The translations under genes were made by a program, and so were the position numbers. Below the pieces are notes generated by a model that searched no databases, was not told where the DNA came from, and saw only the letters and a program-made list of their open reading frames with translations. 64,000 nt of DNA from Euryodendron excelsum (Eukaryota; Streptophyta; Magnoliopsida; Ericales; Pentaphylacaceae), in NCBI GenBank assembly GCA_033060915.1, contig CM065385.1, positions 19,807,001-19,871,000 on the forward strand, read 5' to 3'. Below, one piece after another: positions 21,399 through 32,200 of this stretch (positions are counted from its first letter, which is position 1; the number at the start of each line of letters is the position of its first letter).

Positions 21399-22443
21399 AT
21401 GTTGGAGGCCGGAGGTGACGGTCCGGACAGGAGGCGCCATGGGAAGGCACCACGGATTGAGGCCGAGGAGGGCGGCGGTAGTTAGGGCAGCTCGGCTAGG
21501 GGTGGCAGTAGGACCGGCTCCACTACTTCAGAAGTGGGACCAGAGGAGGGCGATGTAGTCACGTCTCGACTCCAGGCTTGGTACGCTAGCTATACTGAGG
21601 AGGAGCGACAGATCTTTTGTAGGGCTTTCGGGTATCTGGGATCGCTTCTTTTCGTGAGACTGGTATTGGGCTTGCTTGGTACGCTAGCTATACTGAGGAT
21701 GTCGACACCTCATGAGCATTGGCTTTTGCTGGGCTTGAGGAGCGGCCAGGAGGGTATTGTAGGCCCAGACTTCCCCCGAGGCTTTATGTCCGTCATTTCC
21801 TGTCAGTTGGGGCTTAGACGCCAGGCTTTAGATTTGGCCTCTCACCCTGCTTTTCCAGCGCTGGAGGTGGGTTTTTTGTTGGATCACTTTAAGTTTTGTA
21901 CTAGTCAGACTACTCACCCTAGTGTTTGGCATACTTCCACGGAGTGGCCCATCGCCCGGATGAACGCGTTTGCCCTTATCTTATTGAGTCTTCTGGTGTT
22001 CCCTCAAGGGGATGGTCGGGTGGATGGCAGACTCTGTTCCTTGTTGTTATCGATCCGTCGGGGGTATTCTTATGCTCCATTAGCTGTGGGCGAGACATAT
22101 GTGAGTTTTTCCCAGTTTCAGAGTGTGGAGGACACCTTTTTTAAGGGGTCTCGCCCCTTTTTCAGCTGTGGGCTCTCGAGCATTTGTTCATTCATCGCAT
22201 TACCTGTCACATATGGTATCTGGAGGTTGATCCCATCTGTGCTTTGGTGAGGTCTCAGTAGGAGATTATTGACGGTGTTGACTGCCTCGATTCCCAGATG
22301 GCATGGATGGCATTCCTTTAGATGAGAAGGTTTGATTTGGTTTAGTGGTATGTGGGTTTATGTAATGTTGATTCGTTGCGAGTACGGACTTCGGTTACTA
22401 ATGTGGTGACCTTTATGGTTACTGATGCGGTGCCCAGCTTTGA
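21399..22443 (+). pseudogene. Antisense DUF7745-like accessory gene of a subtype B element, broken
   Basis: ATG at 21399, immediately after the intron acceptor. The frame stays open to the stop at 22248-22250 apart from one TAG at 21483-21485 (codon 29). The N-terminus (MLEAGGDGPDRRRHGK) is charged and low-complexity. The middle has WYASYTEEERQIFCRAFGYL (about 21580-21640), VGPDFPRGFMSVISC, HPAFPALEVGFLLDHFKF and the block MNAFALILLSLLVFPQGD (about 21960-22015), then YSYAPLAVGETYVSF. These last blocks match the copy at about 13990-14150 (LVFSRGDD, YAPMIVGETFMS) and the DUF7745 family as I know it. Further coding-like sequence in another frame runs to about 22440, so a frameshift near 22250 is likely. 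Sequence is then lost at the junction with an LTR remnant. Function unknown. Confidence 0.6.
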
Positions 22444-22813
22444 TGTAAAGACATGACACACACTTATATTCTAGAATGAGAAATATGATTCATTCAAATA
22501 ATTCGCAACGAGTTGCATATGTTTTCACAAGTAATAAGGTCACGATATACCTCTTATTTTTACGATATTATGACATGTCCAACGATACCATGCCATGGTA
22601 TACTTATGACAAGCCACACTACGCCATACATGATCATGTTTCGATTTACACCTCACGCCTATGATACTATGTTCAAATGATATAATATTTCAATATGATG
22701 TTTATGCTATCTATGTTTTCATATCTATGCTTTATATGATTTTGAGAATAATAACATAGATGTATCTAAAGTTATGCGACGAACTAGGACATCCTTTTAT
22801 GCCATGTCATAGC
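22444..22813 (-). mobile_element. LTR remnant of another element, left part
   Basis: AT-rich sequence that differs from the Tat family. With 28198-29073 it would form an LTR of about 1.25 kb, reading on minus from TGTTACGCCCCATGACCCGG (29073) to CTTTACA (22444), interrupted by solo LTR A3. No matching flanking duplication is seen at its outer ends, so the borders are tentative. Confidence 0.45.
22809..22813 (+). repeat. Target site duplication ATAGC, left copy
   Basis: ATAGC directly before TGTAAGCACC; the partner ATAGC is at 28193-28197 directly after GCGCGACA. Five bases, as expected for a Ty3/gypsy integrase. Confidence 0.85.
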
Positions 22814-23004
22814 TGTAAGCACCCCATTTTTGACCGCTCGGCAGTCTACACTCCGTCCAGACTTGTTTTCAAGTCATTTTGGGCATATTCCTATCGAATC
22901 CAATTCTCTAGTTTCAAATTCCATCTTTCCATCGCTTCGTGGGCCTGTCAGGCCCAAATAGAGGCAAAATGACCAAAATGCCCTTAGGGGCATTGTCCTT
23001 TCTT

Positions 23005-23325
23005 ATTCCAATTCCGATCCCTCTCTCGAGACAGTTTATTCCTCGAGACGGTCCGAGTAGTGAAACACTCACAAAACCGTTAGAGTGGCGGAAACACTCA
23101 CAAAACCGTCAGAGTGGCGGAAACACTCACAACACCGTTAGAGTGGCGGAAACACTCAAAACCCAGGCACGTCTCTTCGGAGTCGGTAAGACCCCTTTCC
23201 AATCCCTCTCTCGAGACAGTTTATTCCTCGAGACGGTTCCAATCTAGGCACGTCTCTTCGGAGACGATAAGACCCCTTTCCAATCCCTCTCTCGAGACAG
23301 TTTATTCCTTGAGACGGTCCGAGTA
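23005..23325 (+). repeat. 81-bp-type units split by a 28-bp array
   Basis: CCCTCTCTCGAGACAGTTTA and TTCCTCGAGACGG recur at about 23020, 23205 and 23290. Between them (about 23050-23162) are four units of CGTTAGAGTGGCGGAAACAC with ACTCACAAAAC. Same building blocks as 4981-5330, rearranged. Confidence 0.75.
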
Positions 23326-23343
23326 GCAAAACTACTCACACCC

Positions 23344-23776
23344 CCGTTAGAGTAGCGGAAATACTCAACCGTTAGAGTAGCGGAAATACTCAACCGTTAG
23401 AGTAGCGAAAGTACTTACAGAGCCGTTAGAGTAGCGGAAATACTCACAGAGCCGTCCGAGTAGCGGAAATACTCATAGAACCGTTAGAGTAGCGGAAATA
23501 CTCATTCAACCGTTAGAGTAGCGGAAATACTCATAGAACCGTTAGAGTAGCGGAAATACTCACAGAACCGTTAGAGTAGCGGAAGTACTCACAGAACCGT
23601 TAGAGTAGCGGAAATACTCACAGAACCGTTAGAGTAGCGGAAGTACTCACAGAACCGTTAGAGTAGCGGAAATACTCACAGAACTGTTAGAGTAGCGGAA
23701 ATACTCACAGAACCGTTAGAGTAGTGGAAGTACTCTCAAATCGTCAACCCCGTCCGAGTAGCGGAAATACTCAAAA
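23344..23776 (+). repeat. 29-bp minisatellite, 15 copies
   Basis: The unit is CCGTTAGAGTAGCGGAAATA followed by CTCACAGAA, 15 copies with few differences. Subtype A LTRs elsewhere have only about three degenerate units (4850-4980, 11320-11470, 52050-52200 on the opposite strand), so this is a recent expansion in A3. Confidence 0.9.
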
Positions 23777-23850
23777 CCTAGGTCAATACCCATGTCTGTT
23801 AGTTCACTTCGGTGAAGAATAACCAAATTACCCTTTGGACCTTTTCCGGT

Positions 23851-24336
23851 CAAGATGACCATTTTGCCCCTAGGCATCCGAACGCCCCGGGAACCACACC
23901 GGCTCTGGGTATCAAACCGGTAACCTTCTGAGAATACTTTTTATAGTATTCTCAACCTTCCCTTCTCTTTCCGGATCATTCCGAGTCAGTTCCGGCAAAC
24001 CCGGTACAAAATGACCGTTTTGCCCCTAGAGGGCCGGTCTCCTTCTTCGACCACACCAGCTCTGGGTATCAAACTGGTAATGTCTCGAGAATACTTTTTA
24101 TAGTGTTCTCGACCTTCCTTTACCTTTTCGGACCATTCCGAGTCAGTTCCGGCAAACCTGATACAAAATGACCGTTTTGCCCCTGGTGGGCCGGTCTCCA
24201 TTTTCGACCACGCTGGCCTTGGGAATCAAACCGGCAACCTCTGGGAACATTCTAAATAATGTTTCCAGACCCCAAGTCTTCTTCCGGGACAATTTGAGTC
24301 TGTCCCGGCAGTTTTCCGGTCCGATTGACCGTTTTG
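23851..24336 (+). repeat. Four 157-bp U3 modules in solo LTR A3
   Basis: CAAGATGACCATTTTG at 23851, CAAAATGACCGTTTTG at 24007 and 24164, and GATTGACCGTTTTG near 24323: spacing 156, 157 and about 157 bp. Flanking words (CTGGGTATCAAACCGGTAAC, GAATACTTTTTATAGT) repeat in the same register. The array ends about 260 bp before the palindromes. Confidence 0.8.
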
Positions 24337-24592
24337 CCCCTAAAGGCTCGGTCAACCTTTCCGACACATCCAATCCTCACTTTTCAAGTCAAATACCTCC
24401 GGGACGCTATTTTAAGTGTTCCTGCTCCTTTCCGGCCTTCCGGGTCACTCTCGGCTCCTTCAAATCATTCCCGGACTTTCCGGAGTCACTCCTAGTGAAG
24501 CCAGGCTAAAATTTACATGGTAGTCACTAGTAGAGGCGCCCAAATCTAGTCAAAGATACGTTGCTTGCCGACCTTAATTGTTTCCTAAATGG

Positions 24593-24693
24593 CTGGCGCC
24601 ACTAGCAGTGGCGCCAAGCCAAAAAATGGCCTGGCGCCACTCCTAGTGGCGCCAGTATAAATTTTGCCCTGGCGCCACTGCAACAGGCGCCAG
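24593..24693 (+). promoter_or_regulatory. Three subtype A palindromes at exactly 38-bp spacing
   Basis: Starts at 24593 (CTGGCGCCACT-AGC-AGTGGCGCCAA), 24631 (CTGGCGCCACT-CCT-AGTGGCGCCAG, perfect arms) and 24669 (CTGGCGCCACT-GCA-ACAGGCGCCAG). Spacers are 13 bp (GCCAAAAAATGGC; TATAAATTTTGCC). The second spacer has mutated into TATAAAT, a possible replacement for the lost TATA box. Confidence 0.85.
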
Positions 24694-24780
24694 GCTTGTC
24701 TTCCCTCGATCAACGTGAAAGGGGTCTGCAAACTTAACCTAAGAATCCTATATTTCGATATACAGAGCTCGAGCACCTCC

Positions 24781-24840
24781 AAAACCCTAGCCTCCCTAGG
24801 TTTTTCCAAACCCTAGCCACTATACACAAACCCTAGCCTC
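24781..24840 (+). promoter_or_regulatory. Telo-box-like cluster (AAACCCTAG)
   Basis: Four AAACCCTAG words within about 65 bp (from about 24781), followed by TATACAC repeats to about 24880. Same position as in the other LTRs, about 90-150 bp downstream of the last palindrome. This is where the transcription start and 5' untranslated region are expected. Confidence 0.55.
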
Positions 24841-25299
24841 CTATACACTTATACATTCCCCTATACACTCATACCCTAACCTTCAACCATCCTAGGAGGA
24901 CTTGAAGAGCTGCCATCTAAAGCTTGAAGACAACCCTTGAAGACTGAAGAAGAAGACCAAGACGAAGGCCGAAGACCAAAGACTGCACGGCGCACAAAAT
25001 AAACAAGAAACAAGGTAGGCTCCCTATTTAAATTTCTGCATTCCCCCTCTCTCTTCTCTCTCCAACGCACTTGGGTTTTCTCTATTTTAATCCCCCATCT
25101 CTTCCCCCCCCTTTCTTTGCATGCTTGAAACAAGGGGATTCTCGGTCCATGTGTAGGATTGGACTATTGGAGAGTCACCGTGTCGGAGGCTTTCTTATAG
25201 TCTAACCAAAGACCACGTGGGTCCAGCCCCCTTGATTATGTGGTGAAGCCTTAACCTTGTATGTTCACGACCCCAAATTGCATTGTGCATATCATAGTC

Positions 25300-27390
25300 T
25301 TGCATCTTCCAAAATTCGTTTTCAAAAAGTTATTTTCAAAAATCGTTTTCAAACTTGTTTTCAAAATTGCATCAAAATCTCTTTTTCAAAAACGCGTTTT
25401 CAAAACCACAATCCTAGGGTGATTCTAGCCTTTCCATGGCTAGGGTTGCTTTAGGAAGGTGTTATATTAAAAGTGGCCTTTTGGTCTATATTTTCAAACC
25501 TTGTTTTCAAAACCACTTTCTTAAAGTGGTTCTAGCCCTCTTATGGCTAGAATCGTTTTAGGAAAGTGAGATGTTTTCATACTTTCCAAAAACTCTCTTT
25601 TCAAAAATCCCTTCCTAAAAATCTCTTTCTCAACATACTTTCCTAAAACGCTCCTCTTCAAAATGGTTCTCAAAAACTCCCTTCCAAAATCTATTTTTCA
25701 AAACTCTTTTTTTCAACTCCTTTCCAAAATCTTTTCCTCAAAATTCACTTTTTAAAAATCACTCCCTAGATTCACTTTCTAAAAATTCTCTCCTAATAAA
25801 ATATTTTCCAAAAACTCTCTTTCTAAATTCACTTTCCAAAAACTCCTCCCTAGGATTCTTTTCTAGAAAAACCTTCGTTTCTAAAAACACACTTTCCAAA
25901 AACTCTTTCATTAGAGCCCCAAGTCAAGCCTTAGAGCCCACAATTAGGAAACCCTAATTTTCTTCCTAAAAACATGATTTTCAAACTTTGCCCCAAACCT
26001 AGGTTTCCAAAATCTTTTGTTTTCTACATCAAAACTATACATGTTTTCAAAACCTCTTTTCTACGTCAAAACAACAATTTTCCAAAACTAGGGTTTCTAG
26101 AATCTCCCTTTCCAAATCCTAGCCAAATCCCACCTTCCCTTTAGGAAACCAAATCAAATCTCCCCATTTAGGAAATTAGATCCTATCCTCCGTTTTTGGA
26201 AATAAAATCCAACCTTTCTCTTTTAGAAACTAAATCCAATCCCTTCCTAATCCAAACCTTTCCTAATTCAATTCCTTCCTAAACCATAAGTTTCCTAAAC
26301 CTAAACTTTAAACCTTTCCTTAAGTTTCAAAATCCAACCCTTTCCTAATTCAAATCCTTCCCAAACTTCCGTTTTCCTAAATCTTAAGTTTTCAAAAACT
26401 TGAACATAAAAATCTTTCCTAAACTTTAAAACTTAACTTTCAAATCTTTCCTAGTTCAACCCTTTCCTAATTCTACCCCTTTCAAACATCTTTTTCAAAT
26501 CCAAGCTTTCAAATCTTTCCCAGACTCAAACCTTTCCTAATCTCAAGATTCTCTAAAACTCTAAAAACTTTTTGAATCTTAAACTTTCTAAATTTCAAAT
26601 CTTTCCAACTTCAAAACTTTCTAAATTTGAAACCTTCTTAAGTTAAATCTTTCTAAACCTAAAAAACTTTCTAAATTCTAAACTCTCTTAAACTTCAAAT
26701 CTTTCCAAATTTAAGACTTTTCTAAATTCAAAACTTTCTTAATTCAAGACTTTCTTAAGTTGAAAACTTTCTTAATTCAAACATTTCCTAAACTAAAAAC
26801 TTTCCTTTTTCAAACCTTTCCCAAAACGAAACTTTCGTATTTTCAAAACTTCCTTGTTTTCAAAACTTTCCAAAATCAAAACTTCCCTTTTTCGAACATT
26901 TCTAAATTCAAAATTTTCTTAATTCAAAACTTTCCTAATTTCAAAACTTTCTTAATTTCGAAACTCTCCTAATTTGAAAACTTTCCTAATTCAAAGCTTT
27001 CCTAACTCGAAAACTTTCCAAAAATGAAACTTTCCTAATTTGAAAACTTTTCAAAAACGAAACTTTCCTAATTCGAAACTTTCCTAAATCGAACATTTCC
27101 TAATTCGAACATTTCTTAAATCCAACCTTTCCTAATCTCCTAAACCTTCTAAGTCAAGTCAAACCTTTCCTAAGTCTCTTTCCTAAGTCTAGGTTTCTTA
27201 AAACCTTCATCTCTCTAAAAACAAGTCTAAATCTTTCTTCCAAAATCAATCTTCTCAGATCCAAGTCCAATCTTCTCAATTCCAATTTCCAATCTCCTTT
27301 TCTAATCTCAATTCAATCTCTTTCTTCCAATTCAATCTCCTTCTTCAAATCCACTCTTCTATTTTCAATCGAACTCCGGTCCGAACTACG
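25300..27390 (+). repeat. G-poor TTTCCTAA-type array in the transcribed part of LTR A3
   Basis: About 2 kb in which the sense strand is almost only A, C and T, made of variants of TTTCCTAATTCAAAAC. Stretches such as 26600-27100 have very few G. Equivalent to 1780-3420 in A1. Such RNA would be largely unstructured; the consequence is inference. Confidence 0.75.
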
Positions 27391-28192
27391 ACTAACTTGA
27401 TTCCCCCAAAGGGATACGTAGGCAACCTTCATAGGTGCGGTCACAATACTTTTCAAACTTTCAATTCCACCCTCATGGGTGTGGTTTTCAAAATCTTCTC
27501 AAATCTCAAATTTCAATTTCAAAATTTCTATTTTCAAATTCCTATTTTCAAGTTTTCAAGCTTTTCAATTTCAATTCTATTTCTTCAAATCTCTTTCAAA
27601 TCAAATCCAACTTCTTTTCAAATCTATCTTTTCATTCTCTTATCTTGCACTTGCATATCATGCATAATAGTTTTCAAACATTGTTTTTCAAAGTGAATAG
27701 GGTTGTCCATTAGTTAATTAAAGGATCTCATAGGTGAATCTAGGGTAGATTGACATGTAGGTACCGAAAGGGCGGGGTAGGGTGATAGCTTAGTGCGTCT
27801 TCCCTACACGTAACCAGCCTCCGAACTTAGAATCACTGTTTTCAAAGACCAAAAAGGAGTTATTTTTCTAAAAAGGGCTAAATGTTTTCCAAAGGTTGCC
27901 AAACAGCCTGTTTTCCTAAAAAACCCTCTCTTGAGGAGATATTTTCAAAATTGTTTTTCAAAAACCCTAAGTGTAGTCTTCGGATTATTCTTAGTTTTTA
28001 GGTGACCTAACTCACCTTAATCAAGTTAGGTGGCGACTCCGAATCTTTTTCGAAAGCCCTTTATTCAAACCTAATTTTCAATTCAAACCTAGTGACACTC
28101 ATCCTTCTAGGAGGGTGAGTTCCAACGAGAGAGTACAACATTTTTTCCGCTTGGGTGAGTATTCCTCGGGCGCGAAAAATCTGGGCGCGACA

Positions 28193-29073
28193 ATAGCCTA
28201 CAAGGTCACGCTACGACACGTCTCTCACTTTCTCAACATTACGTTTTAGAAATAACGAGATATGTTAACACGGTAGCATAAGCCATGCGTTTCCAAGCTT
28301 ACACTTATACATTTCTAGGTACATGATATATATGCATAAACGTTCAGCTACTATCATATACATTGAATAGAAATATTAATCGGGTTGTAGCACACTTATG
28401 TTTTGAACCGAGAACTATGATATGTTCACATGTTTTACGACAAGTTATGATATACTATATCAAGAATAATGTTACGTTGCATCTCTTTTTATGATACTAT
28501 GTTTTGAAATGTTGAAACGTTTCAAATGATGTTTACGTTACCTATGAGTTCCAAGCCTATGCTTTAAACGTTCAAAAGCTCATTTCCTTATGCATAAATG
28601 ATTATCTATCCTTGTAAGTTGGATATAATTGCTAGCCGATGATATTTTCTCGCTCTTGCATCATTGTTAACCATTAAGCATTAGCTTACGTATTCTCAAA
28701 TGATTTTCAAGTAGCCAATCCGAGAGGCCCTAGAGCGAGGCTATACGTGGATTTTGAGTTATGGCCCACGGGCCTATGTTTTGTATAATGTTTGAGGGCT
28801 AGATCCAATGTTTTGTAATGATATAATGTTATAACTTTGGTGGACCTTGATTTGGTCCTTATGTATATTATGTTTTGGATTAGACACAGCTGTACCATGT
28901 ATGACACAGATTATGTTTCAAGTTATCAAAAGTTCTATTTTCTACAATTATGCATCATTCTAAATGATTATGCACAGGTGATCAACCAGTTTATGTAATG
29001 CGGCCTTGGTTAGCCTTGGTATTGGCCAGTCATGTACCCCAAATTCTTATAGGCCGGGTCATGGGGCGTAACA
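28193..29073 (-). mobile_element. LTR remnant, right part (first bases are the ATAGC duplication)
   Basis: Continues the sequence broken at 22813. AT-rich, no coding capacity. Its right end GGGCCTATAAGAATTTGGGG-type context and …GGGGCGTAACA at 29073 look like the outer end of a gypsy LTR (TGTTACGCCCC on minus). Not assigned to a family. Confidence 0.45.
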
Positions 29074-30332
29074 ATTCATGCCCAAATCAACTTTTAGATG
29101 CCTATCCAATCAGTCAACTACTTCTTCGGCCCACTGGGCCCATTAGAGGCCTAATAACCAAACTTGCCCCTTAGGCCTCCAGGCATGTCTTGAGAAAGTT
29201 CAAAATCTCTCAAGACGGTAAGTCCATCCTTCCAAAGTGTTCCTAGATAGTTAGGCGTACTTAATGCGCCATCCAGTCCAATTTTGGTCCCATTCCGATC
29301 AATTCTGTTCAAAATAACCATTTTGCCCTTAAAAGTCCCAACACAACACAAATCTCACCAAATAGCGAAAACATCTGCCAAGATCATCCCCAAACAGTCC
29401 GGCACGCTTAACACACCACTCCAATCCATTTCGATCAAGCCTGATCAAAATGACCGTTTTACCATTGGCGGCTTGAAAGCACCCCGAAGCTACATTGGCT
29501 TTGAGTATCGAATGGCAGATCTCATCTTACACCCCTGTTTAACCCAAGGTGAACCTTACAACACTAAACACTTCCAACTCAACAAAAGTCCCCTGGAACA
29601 TCTCACAAACGCTCTGTTAGGCTTGTCTTTTCTCCTAATTCCTTGGTTATGACGCACCGTCAAACGACTTGAGAAATGCGTAAACCAAAGAATTCCCAAA
29701 AGCTCGTCCATAGGTATTTCCATCGATACGGCTTGATTGGACAGATCGCTTCCTGAAGCCCTTCATCGTATAGCTCGAAAATTACCACTTTTAGTAACCC
29801 TTGGAGTGTCTCATAGACACTTTGCCAAGGTTGACTTTTTCTCCAATTCCCTGATTATAACGCACAGTCAAATGACTTAAAAAATGTGTAAATTAGGAAA
29901 TTCTCGAAAGTAATTCCAGAGAACTTTCTATTGGTACGGTCCGATCTGAGAGATCGCTTCCTAAAGGTCCCGATTGTGTGGCCCACAAACAGCTACTTTT
30001 GAATACCCGTGGAGCGTATCACAGATGCTCTGCAAAAGTGTGTTTTTATGCATACTTCCTGAGATGATATCTCACTCTTTCAAACACCTTTCAAGCTCCC
30101 CAAAAATTCAAAGTTCTTGAGAAACACTAGGAGAACACCGTGAACGCAACCGATTTTGCCAAATCCTTTCTGGTTGGCATAATTATCGAAGCAAAGTTTA
30201 AACGAACATTCCTAGTGGGGGAGCATATGCTACATGCACCCAGATTTTGATCAGATCAATCAAACTTTGCTTAGCCCTTAAGATTTAGCCAGTACAATGA
30301 GTGCCATGTGGCATTTTGCCAATGGAACAGTA

Positions 30333-30395
30333 CTAGTGCTTGTAGCACATGCGCTAGGGCAAATTTTGCCTAGGCACATGTCCTACATGTGCCAG
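30333..30395 (+). promoter_or_regulatory. Two subtype B palindromes, 38-bp spacing
   Basis: CTAGTGCTTGT-AGC-ACATGCGCTAG starts at 30333 and TAGGCACATGT-CCT-ACATGTGCCAG at 30371, separated by GGCAAATTTTGCC. A degraded third copy (GTGCCATGTGGC) lies near 30301. Independent confirmation of the 25/38 architecture in subtype B. Confidence 0.8.
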
Positions 30396-31839
30396 GCCGC
30401 CCCTTTTGCATATTCTAGAATCAAAATTGATAGTAAAGCTATGCTAAAACTACTCCAAAACCTCGAATTCCTATATACATCCCACAATTCAATCACTTAG
30501 GCTAGATTCCATCTCCCCTTAAACCATACATTACACTTATATAGCCTTCAATGCCATAGAATACCTCATTCTAGCCCCTTCAAGCCTCTTCAAGGCTATT
30601 CAAGCTCAAGTCAAGGCATCCATGGAGGTTTGAAAGTGCTTGAAGGTAAAAGGTAGTATTCCTTTTACATTTTTGCAATCCCCACTCCTCTTTTCTCCCT
30701 CCTAGCCTACTTAGGCTATTCTTTATTTTAATACCCATCTTCTACCCCCCTTTCTTGCATGCTTGAAACAAGGAAGCTTTTAGTTCATGCCTAGAGGAAA
30801 GTTTATGAGAGCCCTCATGTAGGGAACTTCTCACAAACCTACTTTAAGATGGTATGGCCTTAGAGCACCTTGCTATGTGGTGGAGGCTCTAGCCTTGTAT
30901 GGTTTTGTGACCCTTTTGCATATAATCATCTTGTTCATGTTTTGCATTCTTGGCTTTATTTTTATTTTCCGAAAGCTTTCACTATCTCTATTTCTATGAC
31001 ATTCTCAAGCTTCATATTCAAATGTTTTCCTAAAAATGGTCCTAGAGTTGGTTCCTTGAAGCCTAGGTCAAACCCTCAATTTCTACACCTTAGAAAACCC
31101 ATTTAAGTCCCTTGACTTCATTTTGCAACCCTACATTTCATTACTTTTCAAACTTGTATTAAAATGGCTTTCAAACCCTCTTCTTCTATGTTGATTTTCA
31201 AGGGGTTTACTCTCTTGAATTTTGTGGTTGAAATGGTCCCTTGGAACCCTCTCTTGAGTGGTCTCCCCATTATCTTGACCATATGAACCCTAGTTCATTA
31301 GAGTTGGCTCTATTATCTTTAAAATGGTTTTCAAAACAATTCCCTTCAAAAATGATTTTCAAAATTGCACTCTCTTCACCTTGCATAAAATAATTTTACT
31401 AAATCGTCATTTGCACCTTAATTTTTAAAAGTTTTACTCTCTTGAATATTGTGGTTGGAATGGTCGCATGGAGTCTTCTTTAAAGTGATTTCTTTCAAAT
31501 CAACCATATGAAACCTTATTCTTTAGAGTGGTTTGCAACTTGTTAAAAGTGGTTTTCCGAAACCTTCCCTCTAAAGCCAATTTTTAAAAGGTCATTCTCT
31601 TTAATTTTCAAATCTTCAAAATTATCTATTCAATGTTGATTTTCATAAGTTGTACTCTCTTGGGTTAGTGGGTAAAATGGTTTCAAGGCAACCCTCTCTT
31701 GAGTGGTTTCCAAATACCAACCATAAGACCCCAAAAACTTACTTGAGTGGATTTCATAAAATGGTTTTTCAAAACACACTTTCAAGTTTCATGCATAAAA
31801 CCACCTTTCAAAACCACCTTCCAACCATAGGTTAACTTG

Positions 31840-32200
31840 ACCCTATTTGTCCAACCTTAGGTCAACCAAACCCTATGTTAACCTAACCATAGTTAGTTAA
31901 CCCTGGATCACCTCAACCCTACGTTAACCTAACCCAAGTTAGTTAATCGTAGATCACCTTAACCTTAGGTCAGCCTAAATCAAGTTAGTTAATCCTAGGT
32001 CAATCCAACCCTAGATCAACCTAACCAAAGTTAGTTAATCCTAGGTCAGTCCAACCGTAGTCCAACTTAATCCTAGCTGTCCAAACCCTAGGTTAACCTA
32101 ACCTTAGTTAGTTAACTTTAGGCTACCTTAACCCTAGGTTAACCTAACCCATGTTAGTTACCCTTAGGCCACCCTAACCCTAAGTCAATCCAACCTAGGT
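31840..32200 (+). repeat. Degenerate AACCTAACC/GTTAGTTAA repeat
   Basis: Repeats of words such as CCTAGGTTAACCTAACC and AGTTAGTTAATC, period about 30 or 60 bp. Reverse-complement counterpart of 16060-16300. Confidence 0.7.

Larger units (their letters stand above)
22814..28192 (+). mobile_element. Solo LTR A3 (subtype A, plus orientation)
   Basis: A 5379-bp LTR starting TGTAAGCACCCC and ending GGGCGCGACA, flanked by ATAGC on both sides with no internal region. It is therefore a solo LTR left by recombination between two LTRs. It is the longest copy; the extra length lies largely in an expanded 29-bp array. It keeps four 157-bp modules, all three palindromes, the telo-box-like cluster, the G-poor tract and a typical U5. 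The normal TATA is absent after the last palindrome (GCTTGTCTTCCCTCGATC there). Confidence 0.9.

Noticed and set aside
23344..23776. CRISPR-like appearance: regular 29-bp units
   Set aside because: Units are contiguous with no unique spacers and lie inside a plant LTR; it is a minisatellite.
31840..32200. Possible interstitial telomere repeat (AACCCTA-like words)
   Set aside because: Units are degenerate AACCTAACC/TTAGTTAA words with a period near 30 or 60 bp, not 7 bp.
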